From the NCBI GenBank assembly GCA_963787045.1, contig CAWBBR010000026.1:1-64000 (forward strand): DNA of 64,000 bases. The letters run 5' to 3'. The position numbers and the translations under genes are program-made. The first letter of the stretch is position 1, and every line of letters begins with the position of its first letter. This document shows positions 8,813-18,690 of the stretch, piece by piece. The DNA comes from DATJGR01 sp963787045. GTDB taxonomy: Bacteria; Pseudomonadota; Gammaproteobacteria; Pseudomonadales; Azotimanducaceae. The notes below the pieces were generated by a model. It was not told the DNA's origin. It ran no database searches and saw only the letters and a list, made by a program, of their open reading frames with translations.

Positions 8813-9688
8813 CTACACCGCCAGCTTGCGCGCCTGCTCGACGAGTTGCGGGTCGCCGAGCCGCGCGGCGAGTTTCGTCAGCGCGGTAACGTCGGGACCT
8901 TTCCAGCGCAGATCGTCGAGCGATTCGGTGAGCGGCGCGTCGAAACGCAACGTCGCAAGCGTTCTGAACAGTTCTGCGTCTGCGCGTCCGGCACGCAAGT
9001 TGTCCGCCAGTACGGCGGCGCCGCGCACCTTTGCCGTCCACGTATTCGGATCGTCGGGAATTGCCTCGAGCTTTTTGTACACCGCGAGCACCGCCGCCGC
9101 GGACTTCGCACCCCAACGCGGAATGCCGGGGAATCCGTCGGCGCTGTCGCCGACCAGCGCGAGCCAATCCGGGATCGATTCCGGCGGCACACCGAATTTC
9201 TCGACCACGCCGACATCCGTGAGCGTGGTGCCGCGCATCCGATCGCGACACACGATGCGATCGCCGCTCACGCATTGCGTGAGGTCTTTGTCGGGCGAAC
9301 AGATCACCACCTGCTCTACAGCCGCTGCTTCCGCGAACCGCAGCGCCGCGGTTGCGATCGCATCGTCCGCCTCGAACTCGATCATCGGCCACGTCACCAT
9401 GCCGAGCGCGCGCGTCGCGTCCTCCGCCGGTCCAAATTGCGAATAGAGATCCGCGTCGATGCCTTCGCCGGTTTTGTAGCCGGGATACAGCTGATTGCGA
9501 AACGACTCGATGACGTGGTCGAACGCGATTGCGACGTGCGTAACGTCGGGCTCGCCGAGCAGCACGAGCATGGAACGCAGCAATCCTCTTATCGCGCCGA
9601 CCTCCGCGCCATCGCTCGCTCGTTTGGGCGGCGTACCGTAGAACGCGCGGTACAGTTCGTACGTACCGTCGACGAGATGAACTTTCAC
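8813..9688 (-). CDS. Stand-alone 5'-3' exonuclease / flap endonuclease
   Basis: A 291-residue protein equal to the N-terminal 5'-nuclease domain of Pol I but without a polymerase. Metal-binding acidic clusters are visible: LVDGTYELYRAFYG at the N-terminus, IAFDH, EFEADDAIATAA, CSPDKDLTQ and GDSADGFPGI. The last leads into the helix-hairpin-helix PGIPRWGAKSAAAVL that binds the duplex. Size and layout resemble Xni/ExoIX-type proteins, which process flaps in replication or repair. It is convergent with the GDPD gene (6 bp between stops). The frame is intact and the start MKVHLVDGTYELYRAF fits the family. Confidence 0.85.
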   Translation of the reverse strand: MKVHLVDGTYELYRAFYGTPPKRASDGAEVGAIRGLLRSMLVLLGEPDVTHVAIAFDHVIESFRNQLYPGYKTGEGIDADLYSQFGPAEDATRALGMVTWPMIEFEADDAIATAALRFAEAAAVEQVVICSPDKDLTQCVSGDRIVCRDRMRGTTLTDVGVVEKFGVPPESIPDWLALVGDSADGFPGIPRWGAKSAAAVLAVYKKLEAIPDDPNTWTAKVRGAAVLADNLRAGRADAELFRTLATLRFDAPLTESLDDLRWKGPDVTALTKLAARLGDPQLVEQARKLAV

Positions 9689-9713
9689 GGCATGATCTGC
9701 AGACTCTTCGACC

Positions 9714-11336
9714 TTACTTCACCATTTCGATTTCGCTCGGACGCCAGCTCTTGTCGAAGAACGGTTCGAGCGGGCTGTACAACCGCAGGATCGTGAACCA
9801 ACCCTTGCCCGGCATCGTCTGGATCCAGTTGCCGCGCTTCACGCCGGCGGGCTGCTTCGGGCCGAAGTAGATCGTGGTCGAACCATCGGCGCCCGCCTCG
9901 GCGGCCGGTGACGGAAAACTCTGGCTGCCGGCGCGCGGATAGCGTTGCGGCGTGTCGAGCATCGAGCGGGTCTGGTTGTCGTAAAGCGTGAACGACCAGA
10001 AGTTCGCCTGCGGGATACCTTTCGGCAACGTCACTTTGTACGTCTTCGCGCCATCGAAATACTGTTTGTTCGAATCGACGAGTGCAAAGAGGTACTGCGA
10101 GCCGATGCCGGGCAGGCGCATCGCCATCGCAGGCGTGATGCCGGTAACGCCGTAGAAAAACGCTGTGCGCGCGTCGAGCGTGCGATAGCCCGTCGGCGGG
10201 AACGGTTTGACGCCTTCCTTCGTGATCATCGGAATCGGCGTTTCGAATTCGGAGCCGCTGATGAACAGGAAGTTCATCCACGCCGAATCGGGGTAGTAAT
10301 ACCAGGACGGATCGCGCGGATTCATGAACAGGCTGCGCGCCGTCGCGTTGGCAATCGCCAGCGTTTCGGTGAGGATTTTCTTCATCCGCGCGTCCGGCGC
10401 GAACGGCTTGCCTTTGACGATGCCGATCGAGGCCAGCGATCCCATCAGCTCGGCATCGAGGGCCGTGGCGGGTTCCTGTTGCACGACGCTGTCGAGCAGT
10501 TCGTAGAAACTGAAATCGTTCGGCGGGATCGTGTTCATCGAAACACCGCTGCCTTCGTGGAAGACCGTCGGAGGTGGCGCTTCGATACGCCCGAGTCTCG
10601 TCTTGCCTGTCAGGAATTCGGCGATACTCGTGCCCACGCCGCCGGGCTGATACGGATAGATCTTCGTGCGCGCCTTGATCATATCGACGGTCGGTTTGGG
10701 ATCGTTGTTCTCCAGGAACGATACGGCCGAGGATCGCCACGTGCGTGGTGCGCGCGTGCGAGATGAAGTAACCGCCTTCCGGCAACGGCCCTTCGTATCC
10801 CGGTGGCACCACGAGGTACTTGCCGCCTTCGCCGCGGTCGGGGCCGGGCGCACCGAAGTCGGTTACCCACCGCCACCAGAAGTCGTCCAGCGTGCCGAGT
10901 GCCTTGGGCGGCGTTTCGAGCACCATCGGTCCATTCGTCAGGTCGAGCATGCCGACGAAGTACACGGTGTCTGCGTTCGCCGTCAGGAACAGCGACTTGG
11001 CATCCATCAGTTTGGAAAAGACCATGATCTCGTTGTCTTTGACCCCGGCAGCGAGAAACCCCTTGTGGATCGCCGCCATGTTCACGCCCTGGAACGTGTT
11101 CACGAACGCATCGAACGCATGCGCGCGATCGAGGTTGTCGTAGACCTTCTCGAGCGTGGCCGCGTTCGGCATGCCGTCTCTGAATTCCAGCGTGCCGATG
11201 CGGCTGTCGTACTTGTCCGCCAGTCGTGATCGATTCGGGAACACCCGGTTCCGTCGCCGCGGATTGCACAGCTGAAGTAGCGAGGATCGCGTACGCAATG
11301 AATGGAAGAGTGAGTGTGTGACCTGAAGGCTCTCAT
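9714..11336 (-). CDS. DUF1254/DUF1214 domain secreted protein, several frameshifts
   Basis: About 540 residues. The N-terminal signal peptide appears as LTLPFIAYAILATSAVQSA in a second frame; small shifts lie near 11310, 11240 and 10720. The first half (DUF1254) has FVNTFQGVN, LTANADTVYF and GGKYLVVPPGYEGPLPEGG. The second half (DUF1214) has TGYRTLDARTAFFYG, FWSFTLYDNQTRSML and GNWIQTMPGKGWF. The GGAG six bases before ATG 11336 supports the start. The family is abundant in environmental proteobacteria and periplasmic by prediction; its reaction is not established. Confidence 0.85.
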
Positions 11337-11411
11337 GTGTTGCGGCTCTCCTTATTGTTGTCGGCAAATCTACCAGCTAACGGATGACGGGCGCATTGTG
11401 CGGGCGCCGGT

Positions 11412-12041
11412 TCAACCGATTCGCAGCACCGGCAGTTCACAGTCGGGGCGCCAGCCGACCCACTTCGGATCGAATGCCTCCAGGTGCAACGTCGCAAGAT
11501 CCTTCAGCGACGCTCGATCGCGCTCGACACCTGCGACGTCCTCAGCGGTGATCTGGCCGCACGCGATGCCGGCCTGATATTCGTCGACGTCTTTCAACCG
11601 CGTCGAGTTCAGGTCGGTGGGCGACACCAGCACGTCGAGCGCGAGGTCGAGCGCCTCGAAGCCGTCCAAGGTACGTTGATACGGACGCTGGAAATTGACG
11701 TACCAGCACAAGTGTCGCCAGTCCGCTTCGGTCCAGAAGATCTTTATCGCGTAATGCCTCTGCGGATACAGGAACGTCAGCGCGTGAGTGGTCTGCCACG
11801 TCTGCTCTACCAGCTTCCATCTGCCGCTGCTGCGGATCTCCCAACTCGCTCGGCCGCGATCGGACCTGGAGAGCGGCACGAGCCTGTCCGGCATCCGGTA
11901 TATCGCGCCGGGCGCGATGTACAGCACCGAAACGTCCGCCGAGTCTTCGACCACCATCATCGGTTCGACCCACCACGGCTTGCCGGCGACCGATCCGGTC
12001 AGCGCAACCACCTCGCCTCGCCTTCTGAACACGGACGTCAC
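11412..12041 (-). CDS. DUF402 domain protein
   Basis: A 209-residue protein. The central part (CWYVNFQRPYQRTLDGFEALDLALDVLV) is the DUF402/FomD-like core, where WYVNFQ.P..RT..GF...D..LD is the family signature. KDVDEYQAGIACGQI follows as the acidic metal-binding helix. DUF402 proteins such as FomD and Ntdp hydrolyse nucleotide di- or triphosphate derivatives using divalent metal, so a nucleotide phosphatase-like role is plausible. Its stop is 1.1 kb downstream of the SDR and it starts inside the end of the hydrolase gene (4-bp overlap at 12038-12041), so it is probably the last gene of that minus-strand operon. Confidence 0.8.
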   Translation of the reverse strand: MTSVFRRRGEVVALTGSVAGKPWWVEPMMVVEDSADVSVLYIAPGAIYRMPDRLVPLSRSDRGRASWEIRSSGRWKLVEQTWQTTHALTFLYPQRHYAIKIFWTEADWRHLCWYVNFQRPYQRTLDGFEALDLALDVLVSPTDLNSTRLKDVDEYQAGIACGQITAEDVAGVERDRASLKDLATLHLEAFDPKWVGWRPDCELPVLRIG

Positions 12042-12866
12042 GCGACGCCTGACAGGAACGCATCCACGGCGAGCCGAAACTCTGCCGGGTGATCCATGTT
12101 GGGCAGATGCGCCGCGTCGCGCATCAGCACTTTTCGCGCGGACGCAATGTGCGCCTCCATGTGGTCGGCCGCCGCCAACAGATATGGTAAGTCGTGCTCG
12201 CCGACGATCGTCAGCACCGGTACGCGCAACTCGGCCAGGCGCTGCGCGGCCGGCACCTCGGCATCGGGCAACCGTTTGCCGAGTTTCTTCACTTCGTTTG
12301 CAACCGCGATGCGACCCATCTCGTGCGCGAGCTTTCGCATCTGCTGATTCACCTGCGACGACGTTCGGCCGATGCCGTCGAACCAGACCTGCGTCTGAAT
12401 CTCCGTTACGCGATCGAGATCACCGGCCTTGATTGCGGCTTCCGCTTCCGCGATCAGATGCGGATTCGAAAGGCGGTACGTCCAGCGTCAGCCCCGACGG
12501 CCCCGAACCGACCATGATCAACGCGCGCACTCGCGCTGGATTCGCCAGCGTGAAATCCATGGCGATTCCGCCACCCATCGAACAGCCCATCAGGATCAGC
12601 GGACCGTCGATATGCAGATACGCCAGCAGCGCGGTCAGATCGCCCAGATGAGTGAACTCGCCGTCGACCGGTTCGCTGTTGCCGTAGCCGCGCATGTCGA
12701 AGCGCAGCACGCGAAAGCGCGCTGCGAAGTATTCGAACTCGTTGTTCCACTGCCGGCCGTCGGCGACACCTGCATGAATCATCACGAACGGGTCGCCTTC
12801 TCCTGCCGTCTCGTAATAGATGCGGGCGCCGTTGATCGGCGCGATGCCCGAATCGCGATCACGCAT
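12038..12866 (-). CDS. Alpha/beta hydrolase, one frameshift
   Basis: About 275 residues in two frames, changing near 12470. The N-terminal half has NGARIYYETAGEGDPFVMIHAGVADGRQW (oxyanion-hole region), the MRGYGNS strand and the nucleophile elbow GCSMGG. The C-terminal half has VPVLTIVGEHDLPYLLAA (acid residue) and DAAHLPNMDHP (catalytic His). This is a standard single-domain hydrolase of the 3-oxoadipate enol-lactonase/haloalkane type, with no clear substrate. It overlaps both neighbours (SDR upstream by 8 bp, DUF402 downstream by 4 bp), indicating translational coupling. Confidence 0.8.
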
Positions 12867-13698
12867 CGTTCGTCTCCGAAGCCATGTACTGCGCAAACTC
12901 CGCCGCGAAGTCCGGATGCCAACGCGACAGCGCCGGTCGGTTCTTGACGATGTCGTCGGTATTCCACCGTACGCGCGCATTGTCCATCGCGGTGGTCACG
13001 TCGTTGTCCGGGCAGATGATGTAGAAATCACCGCGCGCCATCCGCTTCAGCAATTCGTCGACCACCTGCTCCGGATGCCACGCCGCGGGCGGTTTCTCGG
13101 CGACGCGACGGGTCAGCCCCGTGAACGTGAACCCCGGCACCAACAGATGCGCTGAGACGCGGCAGTTCTCGATCGTACGCAACTGATGCGCGAGCGCCTC
13201 GGTCAATGTCTTCACACCGGCCTTGCTGACGTTGTACGCCGTGTCGCCCGGCGGATTGGTGATGCCCTGCTTCGAGCCGGTGTTGACGATGGCGCACGGC
13301 GTGCCCTGCTCGATCATCAGCTGCGAGAACGCGTGCACGCCGTGCACCACGCCCCACAGGTTCACGCCGAGCACGCGTTGCCAACCGTCGTATCCAGACC
13401 ACGGGCCACCACCGCCGCCGGTGCCGGCGTTGTTCATCAGAACGGCGACCTCGCCGAACGCATCGATGACGTGGTCGCGTAACCGTTCCACCTGTGCCAG
13501 ATCGGCGACGTTCGTCTGCACGCCGATCGCGTTTGCGCCCAGCGCCTGCCGCGCCTCCTCGACTACGGCCGCGTCGAGATCCGCAATGCACACCTTCATG
13601 CCGACGTCGATGAATCGTTTCGCGGCCGCGAAGCCGATTCCGCTGGCGCCGCCGGTGATGACGGCCACGCGACCCGGAGCAATGGCCGGATGATTCAT
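12859..13698 (-). CDS. Short-chain dehydrogenase/reductase
   Basis: A 279-residue classical-type SDR. It has TGGASGIG for the cofactor, CIADLDAAVVEE (Asp after strand 2, NAD-preferring), NNAGTGGGGGP, the catalytic Ser in IVNTGSKQG, and YNVSKAG (Y-x3-K). The C-terminal PGFTFTGL loop is followed by a longer tail rich in Trp (VRWNTDDIVKNRPALSRWHPDF), typical of a large-substrate SDR subgroup. I place the start at ATG 13698, which directly follows the epimerase stop by one base. An in-frame upstream extension to 13755 lacks SDR character. The frame is intact. Confidence 0.85.
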   Translation of the reverse strand: MNHPAIAPGRVAVITGGASGIGFAAAKRFIDVGMKVCIADLDAAVVEEARQALGANAIGVQTNVADLAQVERLRDHVIDAFGEVAVLMNNAGTGGGGGPWSGYDGWQRVLGVNLWGVVHGVHAFSQLMIEQGTPCAIVNTGSKQGITNPPGDTAYNVSKAGVKTLTEALAHQLRTIENCRVSAHLLVPGFTFTGLTRRVAEKPPAAWHPEQVVDELLKRMARGDFYIICPDNDVTTAMDNARVRWNTDDIVKNRPALSRWHPDFAAEFAQYMASETNDA

Positions 13699-13699
13699 G

Positions 13700-14761
13700 T
13701 CATTCCACCCTGCGTTTCGGCTGGACCTTCGCAACGGCGAGTAACGACTCCACACAGTCGCGAAGCGTTTCGTCGAAATGGCGGAACGTCACCGGCGCGA
13801 CGGCGCGAATCCGATCGTTGCGCAACTCGCACCCGGCCCAGATGCGGCGCAGTTCGGCTTCGCGCGCTTTGACCCGGTCCGGAAACGGATCGGTCACCTG
13901 CGGCGTGTCGTGACGCAACTCCGGCAATACACGGTCGATGCGCTCGCAAATGTCCTCCACGTTGAAGGTGTCGGTGGACCATGCGATGTAACGCTCGCCG
14001 TTTTTCACCTGCACGCTCTCTAGCATCGCGATATGGCAATCCGCGTCGTCACGAACGTCGACGATCATCCACGGCCGGTAGGCACCGGTCTGCTCGTACT
14101 TGCCGAGCAGCATCTTCTCGATGATGTGCTGCCACGGCCCCATGTCTTTCTGGTGCGGCGACTGGATCGGACCGACGTTATCGGCCGGACACACCGTGAT
14201 CGCGTCCCAGCCGCCGTGCAGTTGCGCCGCGTCCGAGAAGGCTCGTTGGGCGATGTTCTTGCCCATCGAATAACCCTGGCCGCGTTCCGGCGTGCGTTTC
14301 GGATTCTGTTCGTCGGGGTATCGATCCTCGTACATCACCGGGCGCCTGACGAGTTCCTGTATGTCCACCTCGGATAACACAGCCGCGATGCTCGACGTGA
14401 CGACTACGCGGGTCACGCTACCCGATTCATTGATGCTGGCAATCACGTGATCACAGACGCGCTTCACGTACGCATGATCGTCGTACGTGCTGACGTGCGA
14501 CACGTGGCAAACACCGTGACATCCCTTGAAGATCTCGTCGAAGCAGCCGTCGTTGTCGAGATCGGCCGCGTGCAGCGTCAGACGCCCCGACGCGTAGCCG
14601 GGCATCTCCTTGAGAAACGTCGTACGCGCCGCATCGTTGGCGTCGCGAACGCACGCGCGTACCCGATAACCTTTGTCGAGCAGTCGCCGTACGACCCAGC
14701 CGCCGATGAAGCCGGCCGCGCCGGTCACCGCTACCGTGCCGCCTTTTGGAATAGGTGCCAT
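13700..14761 (-). CDS. NAD(P)-dependent epimerase/dehydratase, extended SDR
   Basis: A 353-residue extended SDR of the dihydroflavonol/cinnamoyl-CoA reductase type. The N-terminus has GAAGFIGGWVVRRLLDKGY (G-x2-G-x2-G) and the NADPH-type Arg in VRACVRDAND. The catalytic Ser is in VVVTSSIAAV and the Y-x3-K is GYSMGKN. VCPADNVGPIQSP is the substrate-loop strand. A GGGGAGC Shine-Dalgarno precedes ATG 14761. It is the first gene of the minus-strand operon epimerase-SDR-hydrolase-DUF402, all overlapping or one base apart. The operon could degrade an alcohol- or ketone-containing compound through reduction and hydrolysis, which is inference. Confidence 0.85.
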   Translation of the reverse strand: MAPIPKGGTVAVTGAAGFIGGWVVRRLLDKGYRVRACVRDANDAARTTFLKEMPGYASGRLTLHAADLDNDGCFDEIFKGCHGVCHVSHVSTYDDHAYVKRVCDHVIASINESGSVTRVVVTSSIAAVLSEVDIQELVRRPVMYEDRYPDEQNPKRTPERGQGYSMGKNIAQRAFSDAAQLHGGWDAITVCPADNVGPIQSPHQKDMGPWQHIIEKMLLGKYEQTGAYRPWMIVDVRDDADCHIAMLESVQVKNGERYIAWSTDTFNVEDICERIDRVLPELRHDTPQVTDPFPDRVKAREAELRRIWAGCELRNDRIRAVAPVTFRHFDETLRDCVESLLAVAKVQPKRRVE

Positions 14762-14905
14762 TCGCGCTCCCCTGAAGTGGTGGTGCAGTCGAAGCGATCG
14801 CGGCGGACAGTGTCAAGTGCGTCGCATCGCCGAACCAGACTCGAGTCTTGCTTCGACACGAATTTGCATCCAGCCTTCATGCACACACGTAACCAGCATC
14901 TCTCG

Positions 14906-16824
14906 ATGGAACGTCCGTTCCGGGCTTATAAGGGCGAGGATCCGTACATCTTCGTGAGCTACGCGCACGCCGATGCGGCGCTGGTGTATCCCGAACTCGT
15001 CCGACTCAAAGCGCACGGATTCAACATCTGGTATGACGAAGGAATTGAACCCGGTCAAACCTGGCGCGACGAAGTCGCGCTCGCACTGACGCAATGCAGA
15101 GTGTTCCTGTATTTCGTAACACCGAGATCCATCGCTTCGTCGAACTGCCTCAAAGAGTTGAACTTCAGTTTGTCGCGCGAGCGGAAGGTTCTATCGGTGC
15201 ATCTGGAGCAGACGCAACTCACGGCCGGCTTGGAACTCAGTCTGAGCGATAGACAAGCGATTCTGCGTGCCGATCACTCCGAGTCGGCGTATCAGCAGAA
15301 GCTGACCGATGCGCTGCGCTCGTTGCTACCAGACGCAGTGCGCCAACCGACGGTTCCTGAACAGCAACCCGTCACTTCGACCGACAAGTCGATTGCCATC
15401 CTGCCGCTGGTCAATCGCAGCAACGATCCGGACAACGAATACCTGTGCGATGGGATCTCGGAAGAACTCACTTCCGGACTGGCCAGCCTGAAGGGGCTGC
15501 GCGTCGCATCGCAGATATCGTCGTTCGCGTTCAAGAACCAGAATGCAGATCTGACGCTCATGGGCAGCAGGTTGCGTGTCGATCACGTCCTGAGCGGCAG
15601 TATCCAGAAATCTGGCAACCGCGTTCGGATCACCTTTCTGTTGAGTCGCGTCGGCGACGGCACCAGCCTCTGGTCGAAACGCTACGACCGCGAACTGCGC
15701 GACATATTCGAACTGCAGGAGGACGTCGCGCACCAGGTAATCAACGCACTCAAGATCGAACTCGTGGGCGACCAGTCGGCTCCGCTCCTCGACGTCGGAA
15801 CGGAAAACGCGAAGGCGTACGAAGTCTTTCTCCTGGGATTGCACGCCGCGCGTACCGGCACGCGCGAGACGCTCGAACAGGCGGTCGCGCACTTCAACGA
15901 GGCGATCAAACTCGACCCTGCATACGGGCGCGTCTATTGGTGGCTGTACTTCTGCTATTGGCGGCTCATCGGCGTTGGGCTGCCGCGTGCGGAGATGGAA
16001 CGGAAAGGCGAGGATGCCCTCGACAAAGCCCGCGCTGCGGGATTCGTGCCGCCGGTTCCGTGGATCAAGGCCCGCAGAGACCTCATCCCGGCGAGTCGAC
16101 CCAACCAGCGCACGCTGGCCCTGGAAGCGTCACAGAAAATCCGCAATCCGGATTCCGAATGGCGGCTGTTCGAGTACATCCAATTCGGCGAGTGTCTGAT
16201 CGCGGCGGGCTTCAATCACGGCGCATGCGATTACTACGAGTACTACTTGTCGCGGACGCAACACGATCTCAGCGGCACCTGGATTCAGCCGCGGTATCGG
16301 TCACTCCTCACACAGCTGGGCCGCTTCGAAAAAGCAGCCGAACTGATGACGCAGCTCGGCATGGGCGGGCGCGCGATCGTTTACAGCCGCACCGGCCAAT
16401 ACGAATTGGCCGCACAGATGGCTCTTGCCACCGAAGAAAGCGAGTCGTTCTATTTCGATCACTTCTACTTTTACTTCTGGCGGCGCGAGCTGGAGACCGC
16501 AAAGGAATACTACCGAAACGCCGACCCTAGCGATCTCGAGCCGCTCGATCACTACTGGGTACTGTTTCTGCTCGGCGAGATCGAATCCGGCATCGATTAC
16601 CTGGAGGAAGACGTCGCTCGTGGCGCACACCCCGCCGTTTATCGCTCCAACATCGGCGAGATCCTCACTCGGTCGATGTTGAGGAAGCTGGAGAGTACCC
16701 GCGCTATCAGGCGCTGCTGAAACGATTCGAAATCGACGCCGCGTGGTGCGACGAGTTGCTGAAGATCGCCAACGATCTCAGCGGGATTACCGGCATTCGC
16801 GTGCACCCCGACGACGACTACTGA
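14906..16824 (+). CDS. TIR domain - TolB-like - TPR protein, one frameshift
   Basis: About 638 residues. Residues ~10-140 form a TIR_2 domain (IFVSYAHAD, FNIWYDEGIEPGQTWRDEV, FLYFVTPRSIASSNCLKEL). The Glu of CLKEL aligns with the NADase glutamate of SARM1-type TIRs. Residues ~165-300 are the TolB-like/FlgO-like module usually attached to CadC regulators or adenylate cyclases (SIAILPLVNRSNDPDNEYLCDGISEEL). The rest is helical TPR-like repeats. No cyclase, DNA-binding or membrane segment is seen. A one-base shift near 16670 hides the true C-terminus, ending in GIRVHPDDDY. ATG 14879 is an alternative start. Confidence 0.8.
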
Positions 16825-16977
16825 TCTTGCAACGAGCGGCTAGCCAAGTCTCCGTATGCTTCATCCGTCGCAGGCAACTCGTAGGACGACGCCGACCCGA
16901 ACATCGGCCGCCACCGATGGGTCCGCGCGCGCGCTCGGTCGAACATGTCTGCATCGATTGAAACCAGGAGCGCGACC

Positions 16978-17514
16978 ATGGCCGTGCAGATTCTCAAGAT
17001 CACCTGCGCCGCTGGCCTGCTGGCGATCGCCTCGGCGAATTCGATACACATGTCGTGGGCGGCCGATCACGTCGAAGACGCGGCACTCACACATGCCGTG
17101 GAAGATGCGCTGGTCGCATACCCGGTTGCTGCCTCGCACGAGATTACCGTCGAGGTATACAACGGCATCGTTCAGTTGAGCGGATTCGTCGACTCAGACA
17201 ACGTGCGTGAAACCGCCGTCAAAGCCGCGAAGGACGTGAACGGCGTGGCGTCGGTTCACGACAACCTGAAGGTGCGTCCGGATAAGCAGTCCGCGGATCA
17301 GACGCAGAAAGATTCGGATCTCACGAAGAAAGTCGAGAACGCGCTGATCACCAATCCCACCACGAAGTCGCACGAGATCAATGTGGCGACCGCCGACAGC
17401 GTGGTCCAGCTCTCGGGCTTCGTCGACTCGGCCGACATTCGCAACACCGCCGCCGAGGTCGCCAACGCCGTGCCTGGCGTTCGCCGCGTTCAGAACGAAC
17501 TCGAGATGAAATAG
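16978..17514 (+). CDS. Periplasmic protein with two BON domains
   Basis: A 178-residue OsmY-like protein. After a signal peptide (ITCAAGLLAIASANSIHMSWAA) come two similar BON domains. The first contains HAVEDALVAYPVAASHEITVEVYNG and VQLSGFVDS; the second contains KVENALITNPTTKSHEINV and an identical VQLSGFVDS. BON domains bind phospholipid or stabilise envelope structures under osmotic or shock stress. An AGGAG lies 7 bases upstream of ATG 16978, which decides the start over an in-frame ATG at 16945. The nearly repeated domains suggest an internal duplication. The gene is convergent with the Gre-type gene (14 bp). Confidence 0.85.
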   Translation: MAVQILKITCAAGLLAIASANSIHMSWAADHVEDAALTHAVEDALVAYPVAASHEITVEVYNGIVQLSGFVDSDNVRETAVKAAKDVNGVASVHDNLKVRPDKQSADQTQKDSDLTKKVENALITNPTTKSHEINVATADSVVQLSGFVDSADIRNTAAEVANAVPGVRRVQNELEMK

Positions 17515-17528
17515 CCTGACGGGCGAGT

Positions 17529-18002
17529 TCAGTCGCCCGCTGCGATCGAAAGCACGGTGATCGTCTCGCGGCGACCACCGGCCGCGAGTTCGACCGACTC
17601 ACCCGGCTCTGCACCTTCCAGCGCCCGCGCAAGCGGCGCGGTCCATGCGATCAGGCCGGCCGGCGGGTCAGCCTCGTCTTCGCCGACGATCGTGACGGTG
17701 CTGGTCACGGCACCGCGCCGCATCGTGACGCGGCAGCCGAAACCGACGGTGTCGGGGGTAGCAGCGGTCGCGAACACCTGCATCGACGCCTGCCGCGACT
17801 GCCAATATCGCAGGTCGCGGCGAAGCGCCTCCGCGGCGTCCTCGTTCGGATTGCTGCCCAGCGTGTCCTTCAATTCATGCACGCGCTGCCGGATCAACTG
17901 CGCGCCGCGTTCGGTGACGCGGTTCGGCGCCGAGCTGATCGGTCGTTCCGGGCGCGGCGGCTCCGGCGCGGTGTCGTCTTCCTTGACGAAGGCCCGGCTC
18001 AT
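17529..18002 (-). CDS. GreA/GreB-family transcript-cleavage-factor-like protein
   Basis: A 157-residue protein that begins MSRAFVKEDD like GreB, followed by a basic/proline linker (PEPPRPERPISSAPNRVTERG). A short helical region (RQRVHELKDTLGSNPNEDAAEALRRDL) stands for the coiled coil, and a C-terminal FKBP-like domain includes RVTMRRGAVTSTVTIVGEDEADPPAGLIAWTAPLARAL. The C-domain signature (VGEDEAD..G.I.W.SPLA.AL) is clear. The coiled-coil tip needed for RNA cleavage seems shorter and its acidic pair is not obvious, so this may be a Gre/Rnk-type RNA polymerase secondary-channel regulator and not a true cleavage factor. Confidence 0.75.
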   Translation of the reverse strand: MSRAFVKEDDTAPEPPRPERPISSAPNRVTERGAQLIRQRVHELKDTLGSNPNEDAAEALRRDLRYWQSRQASMQVFATAATPDTVGFGCRVTMRRGAVTSTVTIVGEDEADPPAGLIAWTAPLARALEGAEPGESVELAAGGRRETITVLSIAAGD

Positions 18003-18008
18003 CGCACG

Positions 18009-18623
18009 CTACGCTCCGCCTTTTTCGATCGCTTTCTTGTACGCGGGCCGCGCTTCGATCCGATCGACGAATTGCGTCAGATTCGGATACGCCTCGCGCC
18101 CGCCGAACGTCACGGCCACCTGCGCTACGAAACTCGGATCTGCACGTCGGCGCCGGTGAGATCGTTGCCGACGAAGTAGTTCCGTCCGGCGAGGCCGGCC
18201 ATTCAGAAACCCAAGATGATTCTGCATTTCGCTCTGAATGCGCGGTTGCAGCGGCGCACCGGCATCGCCGAGACGGCCGACATACAGACGCAACATCAGC
18301 GGCAGCATCGCCGACCCTTCCGCGTAGTGCAGGAACTGCATGTAGCGGTTGTAGTCCGGCGTACCGAGCGCGGGGGCGAAGCGGCCCTTGCCGTATTGGC
18401 GCACCAGGTATTCGACGATCGCGCCGGACTCGAAAATGACCACGCCGTCGTCGCGGATCACCGGCGCCTTGCCGAGCGGGTGGATGGCCTTCAGCTCCGG
18501 CGGCGCGAGGTTCGTCGTGGCGTCGCGCTTGTACATCACCAGCCGATAGTCGACGCCGAGTTCTTCGAGCAACCAGGTGATGCGCCGCGAACGGGAGGCA
18601 TTGAGATGATGAACTTCGATCAT
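18009..18623 (-). CDS. Glutathione S-transferase, compensated frameshifts
   Basis: A 204-residue reading frame. The N-terminal thioredoxin-like domain is clear: HHLNASRSRRITWLLEELG, HPLGKAPVIRDDGVVIFESGAIVEYLV (cis-Pro and the E-S pair that binds the glutathione gamma-glutamyl). The helical domain contains RYMQFLHYAEGSAMLPLML. A short stretch around 18130-18190 reads as Arg-rich nonsense, yet normal sequence resumes, so two compensating indels sit there. GST activity on electrophiles is typical. It is 6 bp downstream of the Gre-type gene's start, possibly the first gene of that pair. Confidence 0.8.
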   Translation of the reverse strand: MIEVHHLNASRSRRITWLLEELGVDYRLVMYKRDATTNLAPPELKAIHPLGKAPVIRDDGVVIFESGAIVEYLVRQYGKGRFAPALGTPDYNRYMQFLHYAEGSAMLPLMLRLYVGRLGDAGAPLQPRIQSEMQNHLGFLNGRPRRTELLRRQRSHRRRRADPSFVAQVAVTFGGREAYPNLTQFVDRIEARPAYKKAIEKGGA

Positions 18624-18690
18624 TTGTCTTGTTTCCGACGAGTGAGACTTGGCTGTCCACGCGAGCAGGCACCCGCTCGACCAAGGGATT

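Noticed and set aside
16902..16919. CATCGG-N6-CCGATG hairpin upstream of the BON gene as riboswitch or terminator
   Set aside because: A six-base stem occurs often by chance in GC-rich DNA, and there is no other supporting structure.
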